From DASYLJ01 sp964432595 (GTDB taxonomy: Bacteria; Desulfobacterota; Binatia; DP-6), in contig CAYSOF010000016.1 in the NCBI GenBank assembly GCA_964432595.1, forward strand, positions 62,001 to 126,000: a stretch of DNA of 64,000 bases. Direction: 5' to 3'. Both the position numbers and the translations under genes were made by a program. Every line of letters starts with the position of its first letter. Position 1 is the stretch's first letter. Shown here piece by piece: positions 24,001 through 33,757 of the stretch. The notes beneath the pieces are model-generated. The model saw only the letters and a list, made by a program, of their open reading frames with translations, had not been told where the DNA came from and did not search any database.

Positions 24001-25909
24001 TCGCGCCGTCGACGTGCCGGCGCTCCTCTGCGTGCTGCACGCGTCGTTCGACGTGCCGGGCGGCGGCACCGAGCACCACGTGCGCGACCTCGTCCAGGCG
24101 TTGCGGCTGCCGCGGGTCGTCGTCGCGGCGCCGCAGAGCGACGGCATCCACCTGACGGAGATCTTCGACGGCCGGCTCGATCAGGGCATCCGCTACCGCA
24201 TTCCGCTGGCCGAGGCGCCGGCGCGCTTCATGCTGGAGCGGCCCGAGATGGAGGACGCCCTGCGCGCGATCGTGCGGGTGTTCGGCGTCGGTGCCGTGCA
24301 CCTGCACCAGGTGTGCAGCTGGCCCGTGCGGCTCTGGCGCATCCTCGCCGAGGCGGGCATCCCGTACGTCGCGACGTTCCAGGACTTCTATCCCGCGTGC
24401 CCGAACGTGAACCTGTTCGACGTCCCGTCCGACCGGCTGTGCTGCCTCGGCGAGGACGGATGCCGGCCCGACGTCGCCACCTGCCTCGGGAACGCGTTCC
24501 GGACGTTCGGACTCACACCGCCGGACGATGCGCCCGGCTATCTCGCGCGGCATCGCGCCGAGTTCCAGGGACTGCTCGGCGGCGCGGCGCGTGTGTTCTT
24601 TCCGGCGGTACGGACGCGCGACATCGTGGCACGGTTCCAGCCGCTCGATCCCGAGCGCAGCATGGTCGTGCCGCACGGCTACCTCGAGCCGTCGCGGCGG
24701 GCGCGCCCGCAGGCGCGCCGCCGGCCGCTCAACGTCGCGCTGCTGGGCGAGGTGTCGTACCCCATCAAGGGTGCACGCAACTATCTGCCGCTGATCGAGC
24801 GCACGCGCGACCTGCCGCTCGTGTGGCACGTCTTCGGCGAGGCCGAGCGCTTCGGCTTCGCCGACACCCTGCGCGCGCTCGGGCTCAAGTCGCGGCTCGT
24901 GCTGCACGGCTGGTACCAGCGCGACGTCATCTTCGAGCGCCTCGCGGCGGCGGAGATCGATCTCGTCGTCTTCCTGCCGCCGTGGCCCGAGACGTTCTCG
25001 TACACGCTGTCCGAGGCGATCATCGCCGGCGTTCCGGTGATCGTCTCCGACCAGGGCGCGCTCCCGGAGCGCGTGCGCGCCGACGGCGTCGGCGTCGTCG
25101 TGCGCACGGTGGACGAGGCGGTCGCGGCGCTCGAGCGGCTGGTCGCGAATCCGGACGAGCTGGACGGGTACGTCGCCGCGGCCCAGCGGTTCCGGCATCG
25201 CTCGGTGGCCGAGATGGCGGACGTCTACCGTCCCATCTACGCCGACCTCCTGGCGGCGGCGCCGGCGCCCGCGCCGCTCGACGTGGCGGCGCGCCGCACG
25301 CTGGCGACGTTCCATGCGGGCGCCGTCGTGCCGGCGCCGCCGCCCGCGGCGGCCACGCCGCCGCCGCTCCCGCACTACGACCGCCGCTGGTATCCGTACT
25401 ACCGTCGCATTGCGCACCTCGTGCCGGAGCGCGTCCGGCGCTGGGGACGGGAGCAGGTCGTGTCGCGTTGGTGGCGCACGGTGCGGGCGCACCGCTTCGC
25501 GGCCGGCGCCGGGACGCCGAATGGCATCGAGCTGGTGCGCAGCGGCGGGGGCGGCGCGGTGTTCCGCGCGGTGAACGACGATCCGTCGTTCGTGCTCGAG
25601 GTCGCGCCGTTCCGCTCCCGCGAGGTGCGCGTCATCCGCTTCTCGATGCGCTACGAGGCGCGCGGCGCGACGTTCGCGCAGCTCTACTGGAGCCACGGGT
25701 CGGGCGAGGGCTTCAGCGAAGACAAGAGCCTCTGCATCCCCCTGATCGACGGCGGCGGCGACTGGCGCGAGTACACGGTCGTCATCGACCAGAGCGATCG
25801 CCGGGCCACGTGGGACGCGGGCGACGAGATCCATCACCTGCGCTTCGATCCGATCAACGCGCGGGGGACCGTCGAGCTGGCGGAGCTGCGTCTCTGCGCG
25901 CCGAACTAG
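21056..25909 (+). CDS. Giant three-module glycosyltransferase (GT4-GT2-GT4) with duplicated beta domain
   Basis: A 1617-residue protein, far longer than single glycosyltransferases. Domain order: a GT4-like module (about 28-385; LRVLWVTDDWGASFRYRC, FEPGIFGVPVVATPT); a beta-rich region (about 490-594; SPAIDVDG...QLFWSGGG); a degenerate methyltransferase-like stretch (about 598-705; LLRPGGALLAIG); a GT2 domain (about 713-965; VDVVVPIYNARDEVV, with LNSDT for the DxD-type motif and GEENDLCERAR); a second GT4 module (about 985-1395; CVLHASFDVPGGGTEHH, FSYTLSEAIIAGVPVIVSDQG); and a second beta domain (about 1508-1617) similar to the first. It probably builds a cell-surface or exopolysaccharide chain. 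There is no transmembrane anchor in sight. Confidence 0.9.
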   Translation: MQRSPAQVPLPSDVPTTRDPAPHGAAGALRVLWVTDDWGASFRYRCAHGAEQLRAEGIAANVMHVGDPRLTAALPAYSVVVLFRLQWSARVEALVAAIRRQGATPVFEIDDLIFDPGFEPLLGFLRDLPRASQREYRERFRRLRRTFDACDAFLGSTPALVDAARALGRTDVLLHPNLVPPAYERLARWLSHRGRLAPPTIAYLSGSNTHDRDLAVVSGPLARVLETHRTARVMVCGFVELPPALQPFAARIVQVPYQDWRVYPWAVAGCAVTLAPMAVVNAFAHAKSALKFFEPGIFGVPVVATPTAAFRDAVVDGTTGFLADGPDEWEDRIRRALDPVVGRTVGRRARAAVQSAHTHAAYRGRLAELLRPLAGRSVGPEPPAASLEPADHATDATPPPGRLEYARRAWSLVRGRAPAEPPVCPGVPHVEPVAPEPFERLLHAVDVGGASRVSATTRVLRHVVREGAGWRAWTPGASTEVLGDGRFRARDADPSLVSPAIDVDGTAFRWLVVRMTVESDAPSSRAQLFWSGGGRGFAETASASWAVEADGAPHTWVIDLHDTAWPQAGRVTALRLDPLDRPGTIALASLCLIADLAQLDGDDAAAVLAARHLRGRGVRVGAADVPLADDARILAHTPDVAAGTLDFALTDDVTQLPALSRLLRPGGALLAIGTSEPDLDPPDLELVERAPGAVLRRRRAGDDTRRPRVERPVDVVVPIYNARDEVVACLESVLRHARGDVRLVPVDDASTDRELVAWLDDLARLEPQVRLLRNPENLGFVGTANHGMREAGERDVLLLNSDTVVSEGFLDGLQAAAYADERPCIVSPLSNNATIVSVPEFCGENRLPDGYGLDEMAALVASSSLHLRPELPTAHGFCMYLPAAILAAVGTFDQAHFGRGFGEENDLCERARAAGFRCRLADDVYVWHAGGASFGAAAELLKREHYDTLRALHPDYFPRIARFIEENPIAPVQATVDLALRRRAVDVPALLCVLHASFDVPGGGTEHHVRDLVQALRLPRVVVAAPQSDGIHLTEIFDGRLDQGIRYRIPLAEAPARFMLERPEMEDALRAIVRVFGVGAVHLHQVCSWPVRLWRILAEAGIPYVATFQDFYPACPNVNLFDVPSDRLCCLGEDGCRPDVATCLGNAFRTFGLTPPDDAPGYLARHRAEFQGLLGGAARVFFPAVRTRDIVARFQPLDPERSMVVPHGYLEPSRRARPQARRRPLNVALLGEVSYPIKGARNYLPLIERTRDLPLVWHVFGEAERFGFADTLRALGLKSRLVLHGWYQRDVIFERLAAAEIDLVVFLPPWPETFSYTLSEAIIAGVPVIVSDQGALPERVRADGVGVVVRTVDEAVAALERLVANPDELDGYVAAAQRFRHRSVAEMADVYRPIYADLLAAAPAPAPLDVAARRTLATFHAGAVVPAPPPAAATPPPLPHYDRRWYPYYRRIAHLVPERVRRWGREQVVSRWWRTVRAHRFAAGAGTPNGIELVRSGGGGAVFRAVNDDPSFVLEVAPFRSREVRVIRFSMRYEARGATFAQLYWSHGSGEGFSEDKSLCIPLIDGGGDWREYTVVIDQSDRRATWDAGDEIHHLRFDPINARGTVELAELRLCAPN

Positions 25910-26424
25910 TCGACGACGTAGCAGCGCAGCAGCGCGCTCTGGTACGGGACGCACGAGCGGCGCGCCTTCACGAACGCGGTCGCGTCGTCGAGTGCCAGGC
26001 CGTGGCGGCGATGGATGTACGCGATCGCGACCGTCGGCGCGCGGTTGTAGCCGGCGTTGCAGTGCAGGTAGACGCAGGCGCCGCCGTCGAGCAGTCCGCG
26101 CAGGGTCGTGACGACGGCGGGCAGGCGTCGCGCGAGGATCTCGGCCTCGCCATCCGGGATCGGCTCGCGATGCAGCGTCAGGCCCGAGGCCACACACGCG
26201 CGGACGAGCGCCGCGACGCGGAGCCGCTTGCTCGCGAGGTCGGCCTCGTCCTGCAGGCTCAAGACCGCCGTCACGCCGTGGACGTCGCGCAGCCAGGCGA
26301 GGTCGTCGGGGTTCGGATACTCGCCGACGAGGAGCCGCGGCAGCACGCGCGACAGCTGCGGGCGTCCGGCGCGGACGGCGCCGCTGCCGACGCCGTACCA
26401 CGCGTCCGAATCCTGCCAGCGCAC
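25906..26424 (-). CDS. Dual-specificity phosphatase-like protein
   Basis: A 172-residue protein with the cysteine-phosphatase loop HCNAGYNRAPT (Cys122 to Arg128, CX5R) and an upstream general-acid segment IPDGEAE, typical of small dual-specificity or PTPMT-like phosphatases. LSRVLPRLLVGEYPNPDDLAWLRDVHGV at the start is the standard DSP fold opening, beginning with a GxY/PxxxD loop. The GTG at 26424 is chosen because the longer frame runs antisense through clpA; it lies five bases after the clpA stop. Its stop codon overlaps that of the convergent glycosyltransferase in the palindrome CTAG (25906-25909). The substrate could be phosphoprotein, lipid or sugar. Confidence 0.82.
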   Translation of the reverse strand: MRWQDSDAWYGVGSGAVRAGRPQLSRVLPRLLVGEYPNPDDLAWLRDVHGVTAVLSLQDEADLASKRLRVAALVRACVASGLTLHREPIPDGEAEILARRLPAVVTTLRGLLDGGACVYLHCNAGYNRAPTVAIAYIHRRHGLALDDATAFVKARRSCVPYQSALLRCYVVD

Positions 26425-26429
26425 GCGAC

Positions 26430-28726
<2,297 letters not shown>

Positions 28727-28727
<1 letters not shown>

Positions 28728-29050
28728 CAGTCCTCCTCCTCGATGCTCGTCCGGAGCGGGAACTCGTGCTCCTTGGCGAGGGCGTCCACCTGGGCGACCC
28801 GCGTCTCGGCGATCTCCCGGGTGTAGACGCCGGCGACCCCGATGCCGTTGCGGTGGACGTGCAGCATGACCTCCAGCGCGGTCGTCTCGTCGTGGAGAAA
28901 GACGGCCTGGAGGATCCAGACGACGAACTCCATGGTGGTGTAGTCGTCGTTGTGCAGCAGGACCTTGTAGCGTTTGGGGCGCTTCAGGCGCTCCACGGTC
29001 TTCGTCTTCTCGACGACCTTGACCGACCCGTCCTCGTCTCGCTGCGCCAT
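28727..29050 (-). CDS. clpS: Clp protease adaptor ClpS
   Basis: A 107-residue ClpS protein, the adaptor that hands N-end-rule substrates to ClpA. The core KRYKVLLHNDDYTTMEFVVW (about 28-47) contains the conserved NDD/YTxMEFV surface that binds the N-terminal residue, and the C-terminal IGVAGVYTREIAETR packs the helices that contact ClpA. The ATG at 29050 is chosen because it begins MAQRDEDG, the normal short acidic leader; the upstream in-frame extension is not typical of the family. The stop codon overlaps the clpA ATG. The gene is transcribed divergently from the RTX gene. Confidence 0.93.
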
Positions 29051-29183
29051 CCTGCGTCGATTTAAGCGGGATTCGCCGGCTTGGGCAACGGGGCCGTGCG
29101 GGTGATTCGGCGCCGTATCGATTCGGCGCCGCATGGACGAAGTGAAAGGAGAGTAGAAAAACTTGCTGCTATAGCGAGTAAGC

Positions 29184-29213
29184 TTGACAGGAGGGAGGCG
29201 AGGCGGGTAGGAC
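29184..29213 (+). promoter_or_regulatory. Possible promoter of the RTX-repeat gene
   Basis: TTGACA at 29184-29189, a perfect -35 box, followed after 18 bases by TAGGAC (29208-29213), a weak -10 match, about 40 bases before the ATG at 29252. The surrounding 29130-29185 stretch is locally AT-richer than the rest of the window. The divergent clpS promoter is not clear. Confidence 0.35.
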
Positions 29214-29251
29214 CGGCGCCACATCGCTTCATCACCGAGAGGGGGGCTCCC

Positions 29252-30223
29252 ATGCGACGACTCGTGTGCTCCGTGATGTTGCTCGTGGCGGCCGCAGCCG
29301 CCCGACCCGCCGCCGCGGGTCCCTGCGATCCGACGTGCACCGTCAATACGGCGTCAGGCGACGTGACGTATCCGTGCGATCGAGTCTGCGGCAGCGGCGT
29401 CGCCTGCGTGCAGGCCTCCGCGCTCGACGTCTGTCCGTACACGTGCCACGACGGCACGCTCGGTCCGAGCAACGGCGTCGTCTGCCAGAGCGACGGCGAT
29501 TGCACCGTCGGGCCGTACTACAACTGCGCGCCCGGGGGTGGCGACACCGTGACCGCGATCTGCGGCACGAGCGGCGACGACATCATCATCGCGAGCTTCG
29601 CGAACGCCGTCGTGTGCGGGAACAACGGCAACGACGGCATCTACAACTATACGGGTGGCCCCCTGTTCGCGAACGGTGGCGCGGGGAACGACATCATCAC
29701 CGGAAGCGGCGGCAATGACCGCCTCATGGGCGGGACGGGCAGCGACACGATCTTCGGGAGCGGCGGGGCCGACGTCATCTTCGTGAATGGGACCGGCGGG
29801 ACGGATGGTCCGAACCTCGTCTCCGGTGACGCCGGTGACGACGTGATCCTCGGGGCGGAGAGCGACGACGTGCTCGCCGGCGGCGCCAACAACGACACGA
29901 TCGCTGGGCAGGGTGGTCGGGACGTGCTGCTCGGCAACGACGGCACCGACAGCTTGATCTCGGCCCTGTGGATGACGCCGGCCAACGACGTGCTCGGGTC
30001 GATCCTCTGCGGTGGCGCGGACAACGATACGATCGTGGGATCCGGTCCGAGCCACCAGTGTATGAACGGTGGTGCGGGCACCGACTCGTGCACCTACGCG
30101 AACAACCCGGACGACGACACCGACCCGCACGACGTCGGCACCGCGCGGGACTGCGAGTCGACCTCGCAGACGTCCACGTACGGCGACCTGCTCGATCGTC
30201 CCGTCGGCTGCGGCTGCGAGTGA
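29252..30223 (+). CDS. Secreted RTX-type Ca-binding repeat protein
   Basis: A 323-residue protein with a Sec-type signal peptide (about 1-23, ending PAAAG). A Cys-rich N-terminal part (about 24-110; CDPTCTVNT, CDRVCGSGVAC, CPYTCHDG) is followed by several RTX nonapeptides of the form GGxGxDxUx (GGAGNDIITGSGGNDRLMGG, then GGTGSDTIFGSG and GDAGDDVILGA, about 135-275), which fold into a Ca-stabilised beta-roll. Type I secretion of RTX proteins normally needs a C-terminal signal and no Sec leader, so this is a Sec-exported variant. No catalytic domain is seen. A hairpin at 30231-30261 follows. Confidence 0.82.
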   Translation: MRRLVCSVMLLVAAAAARPAAAGPCDPTCTVNTASGDVTYPCDRVCGSGVACVQASALDVCPYTCHDGTLGPSNGVVCQSDGDCTVGPYYNCAPGGGDTVTAICGTSGDDIIIASFANAVVCGNNGNDGIYNYTGGPLFANGGAGNDIITGSGGNDRLMGGTGSDTIFGSGGADVIFVNGTGGTDGPNLVSGDAGDDVILGAESDDVLAGGANNDTIAGQGGRDVLLGNDGTDSLISALWMTPANDVLGSILCGGADNDTIVGSGPSHQCMNGGAGTDSCTYANNPDDDTDPHDVGTARDCESTSQTSTYGDLLDRPVGCGCE

Positions 30224-30230
30224 AGGGCGT

Positions 30231-30261
30231 GCGGGGTCACGTCGCCGCGGCGTGACCCCGC
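30231..30261. terminator. Bidirectional hairpin between RTX and DUF2889 genes
   Basis: Eleven-base arms GCGGGGTCACG (30231-30241) and CGTGACCCCGC (30251-30261) around a nine-base loop. It lies 8 bases after the RTX stop and 13 before the stop of the convergent DUF2889 gene, so it can serve both. No T-tract. Confidence 0.65.
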
Positions 30262-30273
30262 GACGTCAGAACG

Positions 30274-31296
30274 TCAAAACGTCGGATCCTCGGGCGTCTT
30301 GGCCGCCTCGAGCGCGCCGCCGCGACGCCACATCCAGCACGAGTCCGCGCGGCCGCCCATGCCCACCATCCAGCCGGACGAGCGGGCGAGGCCGGGCCAC
30401 GCGTCGGACATCGCCGCGAAGACCTGGATCAGCGCGGGCGCCAGCATCAGCAGCGCGTCGAGCACCGGCTGATCGTCGGGGACGCCGCCCAGCTTGGACA
30501 TCAGCGTCGCGCTGACGCCGCGTCCGAGCGACAGGTTGCCGAGCGTCGCAGCGACGTCGTCCCGTTCGGTCCACGGCGCATCGAGGTCCTGTCCCCAGCG
30601 GCGGCGCTCGCCGATGCGGATGCCGTCGAGCGCGAACGTCGCCATGTCGAACCGGGCCAGCGCGCGCACCTCGAGGCAGCCGGCGAAGCGGTCCATCGGC
30701 CGGCAGGGCTCCGGGGTCGGCGCGTGGTGGACGTCGGTCAGCTGCAGCGTCAGGAGGAGCGTGCCGTCGAGCGCCTCGATGCCGTCGACGACGACGTCGC
30801 GACGGAACACGCGCTGGCCGGGCGGACGGCGCGGCGACGGCCCCACCAGGTCGCGGTCGCGGGCCAGGCCCCAGGCCACCGACGTCCCGAGCAGCTGTGC
30901 GAGCGTCAGGACGTGGGAGCACCCGCGCGGGCCGCCGATCTCCTCGCTGAGGCGGCGCGCGAAGGCGCCGTCGAGCGGCGTGCCGGCGAGGCTCCCGACG
31001 CGGCCGGCGAGGTCGCGACAGCTCTCGCCGCGGGTGAGCGCGGTCGGCTCGAACGCCACGGCCGGCTGTCGCGCGACGAGCGCGTCCAGGACGTGCCGCG
31101 CCGGGTCGACGATGCCGTCGAGCAGCATGTGGTGGACGATGCCCGATGGCTGCAGCTCGCCGCCGACCGGCACGAAGCCGCGTTTGCGGAGGTCGAGCAG
31201 GGAGCCGGCGACGTCGAGCCGGCCGTCGTCGCGCTGAGTCAGGGTGACGGACAGCGCACGGGAGTGCAGGGGATGGCCGTGGGCGTCGAGGTGCAT
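30274..31296 (-). CDS. DUF2889-family protein, function unknown
   Basis: A 340-residue protein whose N-terminal half (about 1-160) matches the DUF2889 pattern: MHLDAHGHPLHSRALSVTL, the short EPTALTRGESCRDLAGRVG and the GCSHVLTLAQLLG Cys-His segment. The start codon ATG at 31296 is preferred since the longer Arg-rich extension is not conserved-looking. The rest (about 170-340) has no recognised domain. Family function is unknown; members often sit near lipid and aromatic catabolism genes, consistent with the two adjacent dehydrogenases, from which it diverges by about 80 bases. Confidence 0.65.
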   Translation of the reverse strand: MHLDAHGHPLHSRALSVTLTQRDDGRLDVAGSLLDLRKRGFVPVGGELQPSGIVHHMLLDGIVDPARHVLDALVARQPAVAFEPTALTRGESCRDLAGRVGSLAGTPLDGAFARRLSEEIGGPRGCSHVLTLAQLLGTSVAWGLARDRDLVGPSPRRPPGQRVFRRDVVVDGIEALDGTLLLTLQLTDVHHAPTPEPCRPMDRFAGCLEVRALARFDMATFALDGIRIGERRRWGQDLDAPWTERDDVAATLGNLSLGRGVSATLMSKLGGVPDDQPVLDALLMLAPALIQVFAAMSDAWPGLARSSGWMVGMGGRADSCWMWRRGGALEAAKTPEDPTF

Positions 31297-31379
31297 GCCG
31301 GGGGCACTGTGTCGCGGCCGTCGGCGCCGGTGCAAGCGCGTCTGGCACTGCGTGACGGTGGACGCTATGAAGCCCGGCC

Positions 31380-32147
31380 ATGAACATCGCGGAAACCGTG
31401 GCAATCGTGACCGGCGGCGCCTCGGGCCTGGGTGAAGCGACCACCCGGACCCTCGCGGGCGCCGGCGGTAAGGTGATGATTTTCGACCGTGAGGGCTCGC
31501 CGGGACCGAAGCTCGTCGAGGAGCTCGGGGCGAACGTGGCGTTCACGGCGGCCGACGTGACCAGCGCCGAGCAGGTCGAGGCGGGCGTCGCCGAGACGGT
31601 GAAGCGTTTCGGCACCGTGCACATCAACGTCAACTGCGCGGGCGTCGGCATGGCGATGCGCACGGTGACGCGGGACGGCGCGCATCCGCTCGAGCTCTTC
31701 GCGAAGGCGATCGAGGTGAACCTGATCGGCACGTTCAACGTGATCCGCGTCGCCGCGCTGCAGATGTCGAAGAACACGCCGAACGAGGAGGGCGAGCGCG
31801 GTCTCATCGTCAACACCGCGTCCGTGGCGGCATTCGACGGCCAGATCGGCCAGGCGGCCTACTCGGCGTCGAAGGGCGGCATCGTCGGCATGACGCTGCC
31901 GATCGCGCGCGACCTCGCGTCGCTCGGCATCCGCGTGCTCACGATCGCGCCGGGGACCTTCGACACTCCGATGCTCGCGATGGCGCCCGAGGCGATCCGC
32001 CAGGCGCTGGGCAAGCAGATTCCCTTCCCGTCGCGCCTCGGCCGTCCGAGCGAGTTCGCCGCCCTCGTGAAGCACATGGCGGAGAACGTCATGCTGAACG
32101 GCGAGACCATCCGGCTCGACGGCGCCATCCGCATGGCGCCGAAGTAA
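31380..32147 (+). CDS. Short-chain dehydrogenase, 3-hydroxyacyl-CoA dehydrogenase type II (HSD10-like)
   Basis: A 255-residue SDR with the coenzyme motif TGGASGLG near residue 12, the N-N-A-G variant NVNCAGVGMA, the catalytic Ser in NTASVAAFDGQIGQ and the YSASK dyad (Tyr-x3-Lys) near 160. TPMLAMAPE is a family substrate-loop element. The N-terminus and LTIAPGTFDTPM segment are typical of the type II 3-hydroxyacyl-CoA/2-methyl-3-hydroxybutyryl-CoA dehydrogenases, which oxidise 3-hydroxyacyl-CoA with NAD. It is followed after 13 bases by a 3-hydroxyisobutyrate dehydrogenase-family gene, suggesting a catabolic operon. Confidence 0.87.
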   Translation: MNIAETVAIVTGGASGLGEATTRTLAGAGGKVMIFDREGSPGPKLVEELGANVAFTAADVTSAEQVEAGVAETVKRFGTVHINVNCAGVGMAMRTVTRDGAHPLELFAKAIEVNLIGTFNVIRVAALQMSKNTPNEEGERGLIVNTASVAAFDGQIGQAAYSASKGGIVGMTLPIARDLASLGIRVLTIAPGTFDTPMLAMAPEAIRQALGKQIPFPSRLGRPSEFAALVKHMAENVMLNGETIRLDGAIRMAPK

Positions 32148-32160
32148 CGAGGGATCGGAC

Positions 32161-33066
32161 GTGAGCACCGCGGCCACCCGGGTCGGCGTCATCGGCACCG
32201 GCAACATCGGTGGCGCCATCGCCGCCAACCTGGTGGCCGACGGGCATCACGTCAGCGTCTTCGACACCGTCGCCGACCGCGTCAAGCCGCTGGTCGGCCT
32301 CGGTGCGCGGTCGGCGAAGTCCCCGGTCGAGGTGGCACAACGGAGCGAGGTGACCTTCACCTCGCTGCCGACGCCCGCGGTCATGGATGCGGTCACGACG
32401 GAGTGGCTGTCGGGCGCCGCCCCGGGCAGCGTCCTCGTCGACCTGAGCACGAACGCGCCGTCGATGGTGCAGGCCGTGGGCGCGCGCGTCGCCGCCGCGG
32501 GCTGTCACCTCGTCGAGGCGCCGCTCACGGGCGGCGCGCCGGGCGCACAGGCGCGGATGCTGGTCTTCATGGTGGGCGGTGAGGCGGATGTGGTGGCGCG
32601 GGTGCGGCCGCTGCTCGAGAAGCTCGGCCGCGCGACGTTCCACGTCGGCGGCCTCGGCCTCGGCAACACGGCGAAGCTCGTGAACAGCCTGATGGCGTTC
32701 ACCGCGACGTGGGCGTCGCTCGAGGGGCTCGCCATCGCCGCCAAGGCCGGCATCGACCTGCGCACCATGATCGACGTCATCCGCACGGGCGGCGCGGGCA
32801 ACATCTTCACGGACCGCATGGTCGAGGGCATCAACGAGCGCGGCCGTCCGCCGATGTTCGCGCTCGGGCTCGCGGCGAAGGACGCGGGGCTGCTGGTCGA
32901 CGCCGCGCGCGAGCACGGCGTGCCCGCGCCCGTCGCGGCGCAGGTCGCACAAGCGCTGGTCGCGGCGGTCGGCGCGGGGCTCGGCGACCGCGACTTCACG
33001 GACCTGGTCGAGCTCATCGAGCGCCAGGCCGGCGTCCGCTTGCACCTGCCGCCGCCGCGCGGCTGA
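32161..33066 (+). CDS. NAD-dependent 3-hydroxyisobutyrate dehydrogenase-family protein
   Basis: A 301-residue beta-hydroxyacid dehydrogenase. GVIGTGNIGGAIAANL (about 7-22) is the NAD-binding motif; DLSTNAP is the family DxSTxxP signature; GGAPGAQARML matches the substrate loop; and GLGNTAKLVNSLM holds the catalytic Lys. It oxidises or reduces a 3-hydroxy acid, with 3-hydroxyisobutyrate, tartronate semialdehyde and related compounds as family substrates. The 13-base gap to the preceding SDR gene and the same strand suggest one message with the TVP38-type gene. Confidence 0.88.
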   Translation: MSTAATRVGVIGTGNIGGAIAANLVADGHHVSVFDTVADRVKPLVGLGARSAKSPVEVAQRSEVTFTSLPTPAVMDAVTTEWLSGAAPGSVLVDLSTNAPSMVQAVGARVAAAGCHLVEAPLTGGAPGAQARMLVFMVGGEADVVARVRPLLEKLGRATFHVGGLGLGNTAKLVNSLMAFTATWASLEGLAIAAKAGIDLRTMIDVIRTGGAGNIFTDRMVEGINERGRPPMFALGLAAKDAGLLVDAAREHGVPAPVAAQVAQALVAAVGAGLGDRDFTDLVELIERQAGVRLHLPPPRG

Positions 33067-33080
33067 CCGACGCGCTCCGC

Positions 33081-33755
33081 ATGGCGCGGCTTCTGCGGGC
33101 GGCGCTCGTCGTCGGGGTCGTGACGGCGATGGTGCTGATCGTCCGCCACGTCGACTTCGGACGGTACGCGAGCGTCGAGGGGATGCGGGCGCTGGTCGAG
33201 GCGTGGGGTCCGCTCGGGCCGGTCGTCTTCATGGCGATCTTCATCGCGGGCTTCTTCATCCCCGGTCCCGAGATCCTCTTCGCCGCGCTCGGCGCGATGC
33301 TGTTCGGCCGTGTGGAAGGCTTCGTCTACGCGTACGTCGCGTCGATCATCGGCACTACGGCGACGTTCGCGATCGTGCGCTACACGGCCCAGGACTACAT
33401 GCAGCGGGCGATCCGCGATCGCTTCCCGCGGCTCCAGGCGCTCGACGAGCGCCTCGCGTCGCACGGCATACGCACCGTCGTGTTCGTGCGCCTCGTGCTC
33501 TTTCTGTCGCCGCCGCTCAACTGGGCGCTCGGCGCGTCGCGGGTGACGATGCGGGACTATGCGATCGGCACGGCGCTCGGCATCCTGCCCGGGCTCGCCT
33601 TGGTCGCCTATCTGGCCGACGCGATCGCCCAGGCCGGGACCTTCGCCGATCTGCTCACGGTCGAGTTCGTCGGCGTGGCCGTCGTGTTGACGGTGCTGCT
33701 CGGCGCGGGCGTCGTCGCCGGCCGCCGCCTGCTCGGACGCACCACCGCGAAGTGA
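33081..33755 (+). CDS. TVP38/TMEM64-family membrane protein
   Basis: A 224-residue membrane protein with an N-terminal helix (about 7-24), a central conserved core (WGPLGPVVFMAIFIAGFF, then ALGAMLFGRVEGFVYAYVAS) and several helices to the C-terminus. FVRLVLFLSPPLNWALGAS is the family FxR-x-x-P-x-x-N signature. Such VTT-domain proteins are polytopic membrane proteins related to DedA, with roles in membrane lipid handling proposed but not settled. The ATG at 33081 lies 15 bases after the preceding stop. Its stop faces gluQ with a two-base gap. Confidence 0.85.
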   Translation: MARLLRAALVVGVVTAMVLIVRHVDFGRYASVEGMRALVEAWGPLGPVVFMAIFIAGFFIPGPEILFAALGAMLFGRVEGFVYAYVASIIGTTATFAIVRYTAQDYMQRAIRDRFPRLQALDERLASHGIRTVVFVRLVLFLSPPLNWALGASRVTMRDYAIGTALGILPGLALVAYLADAIAQAGTFADLLTVEFVGVAVVLTVLLGAGVVAGRRLLGRTTAK

Positions 33756-33757
33756 CG

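Noticed and set aside
20816..26401. A 1861-codon open frame antisense to the giant glycosyltransferase
   Set aside because: No recognisable domain; a shadow of a long high-GC gene. Real domains are found only on the plus strand.
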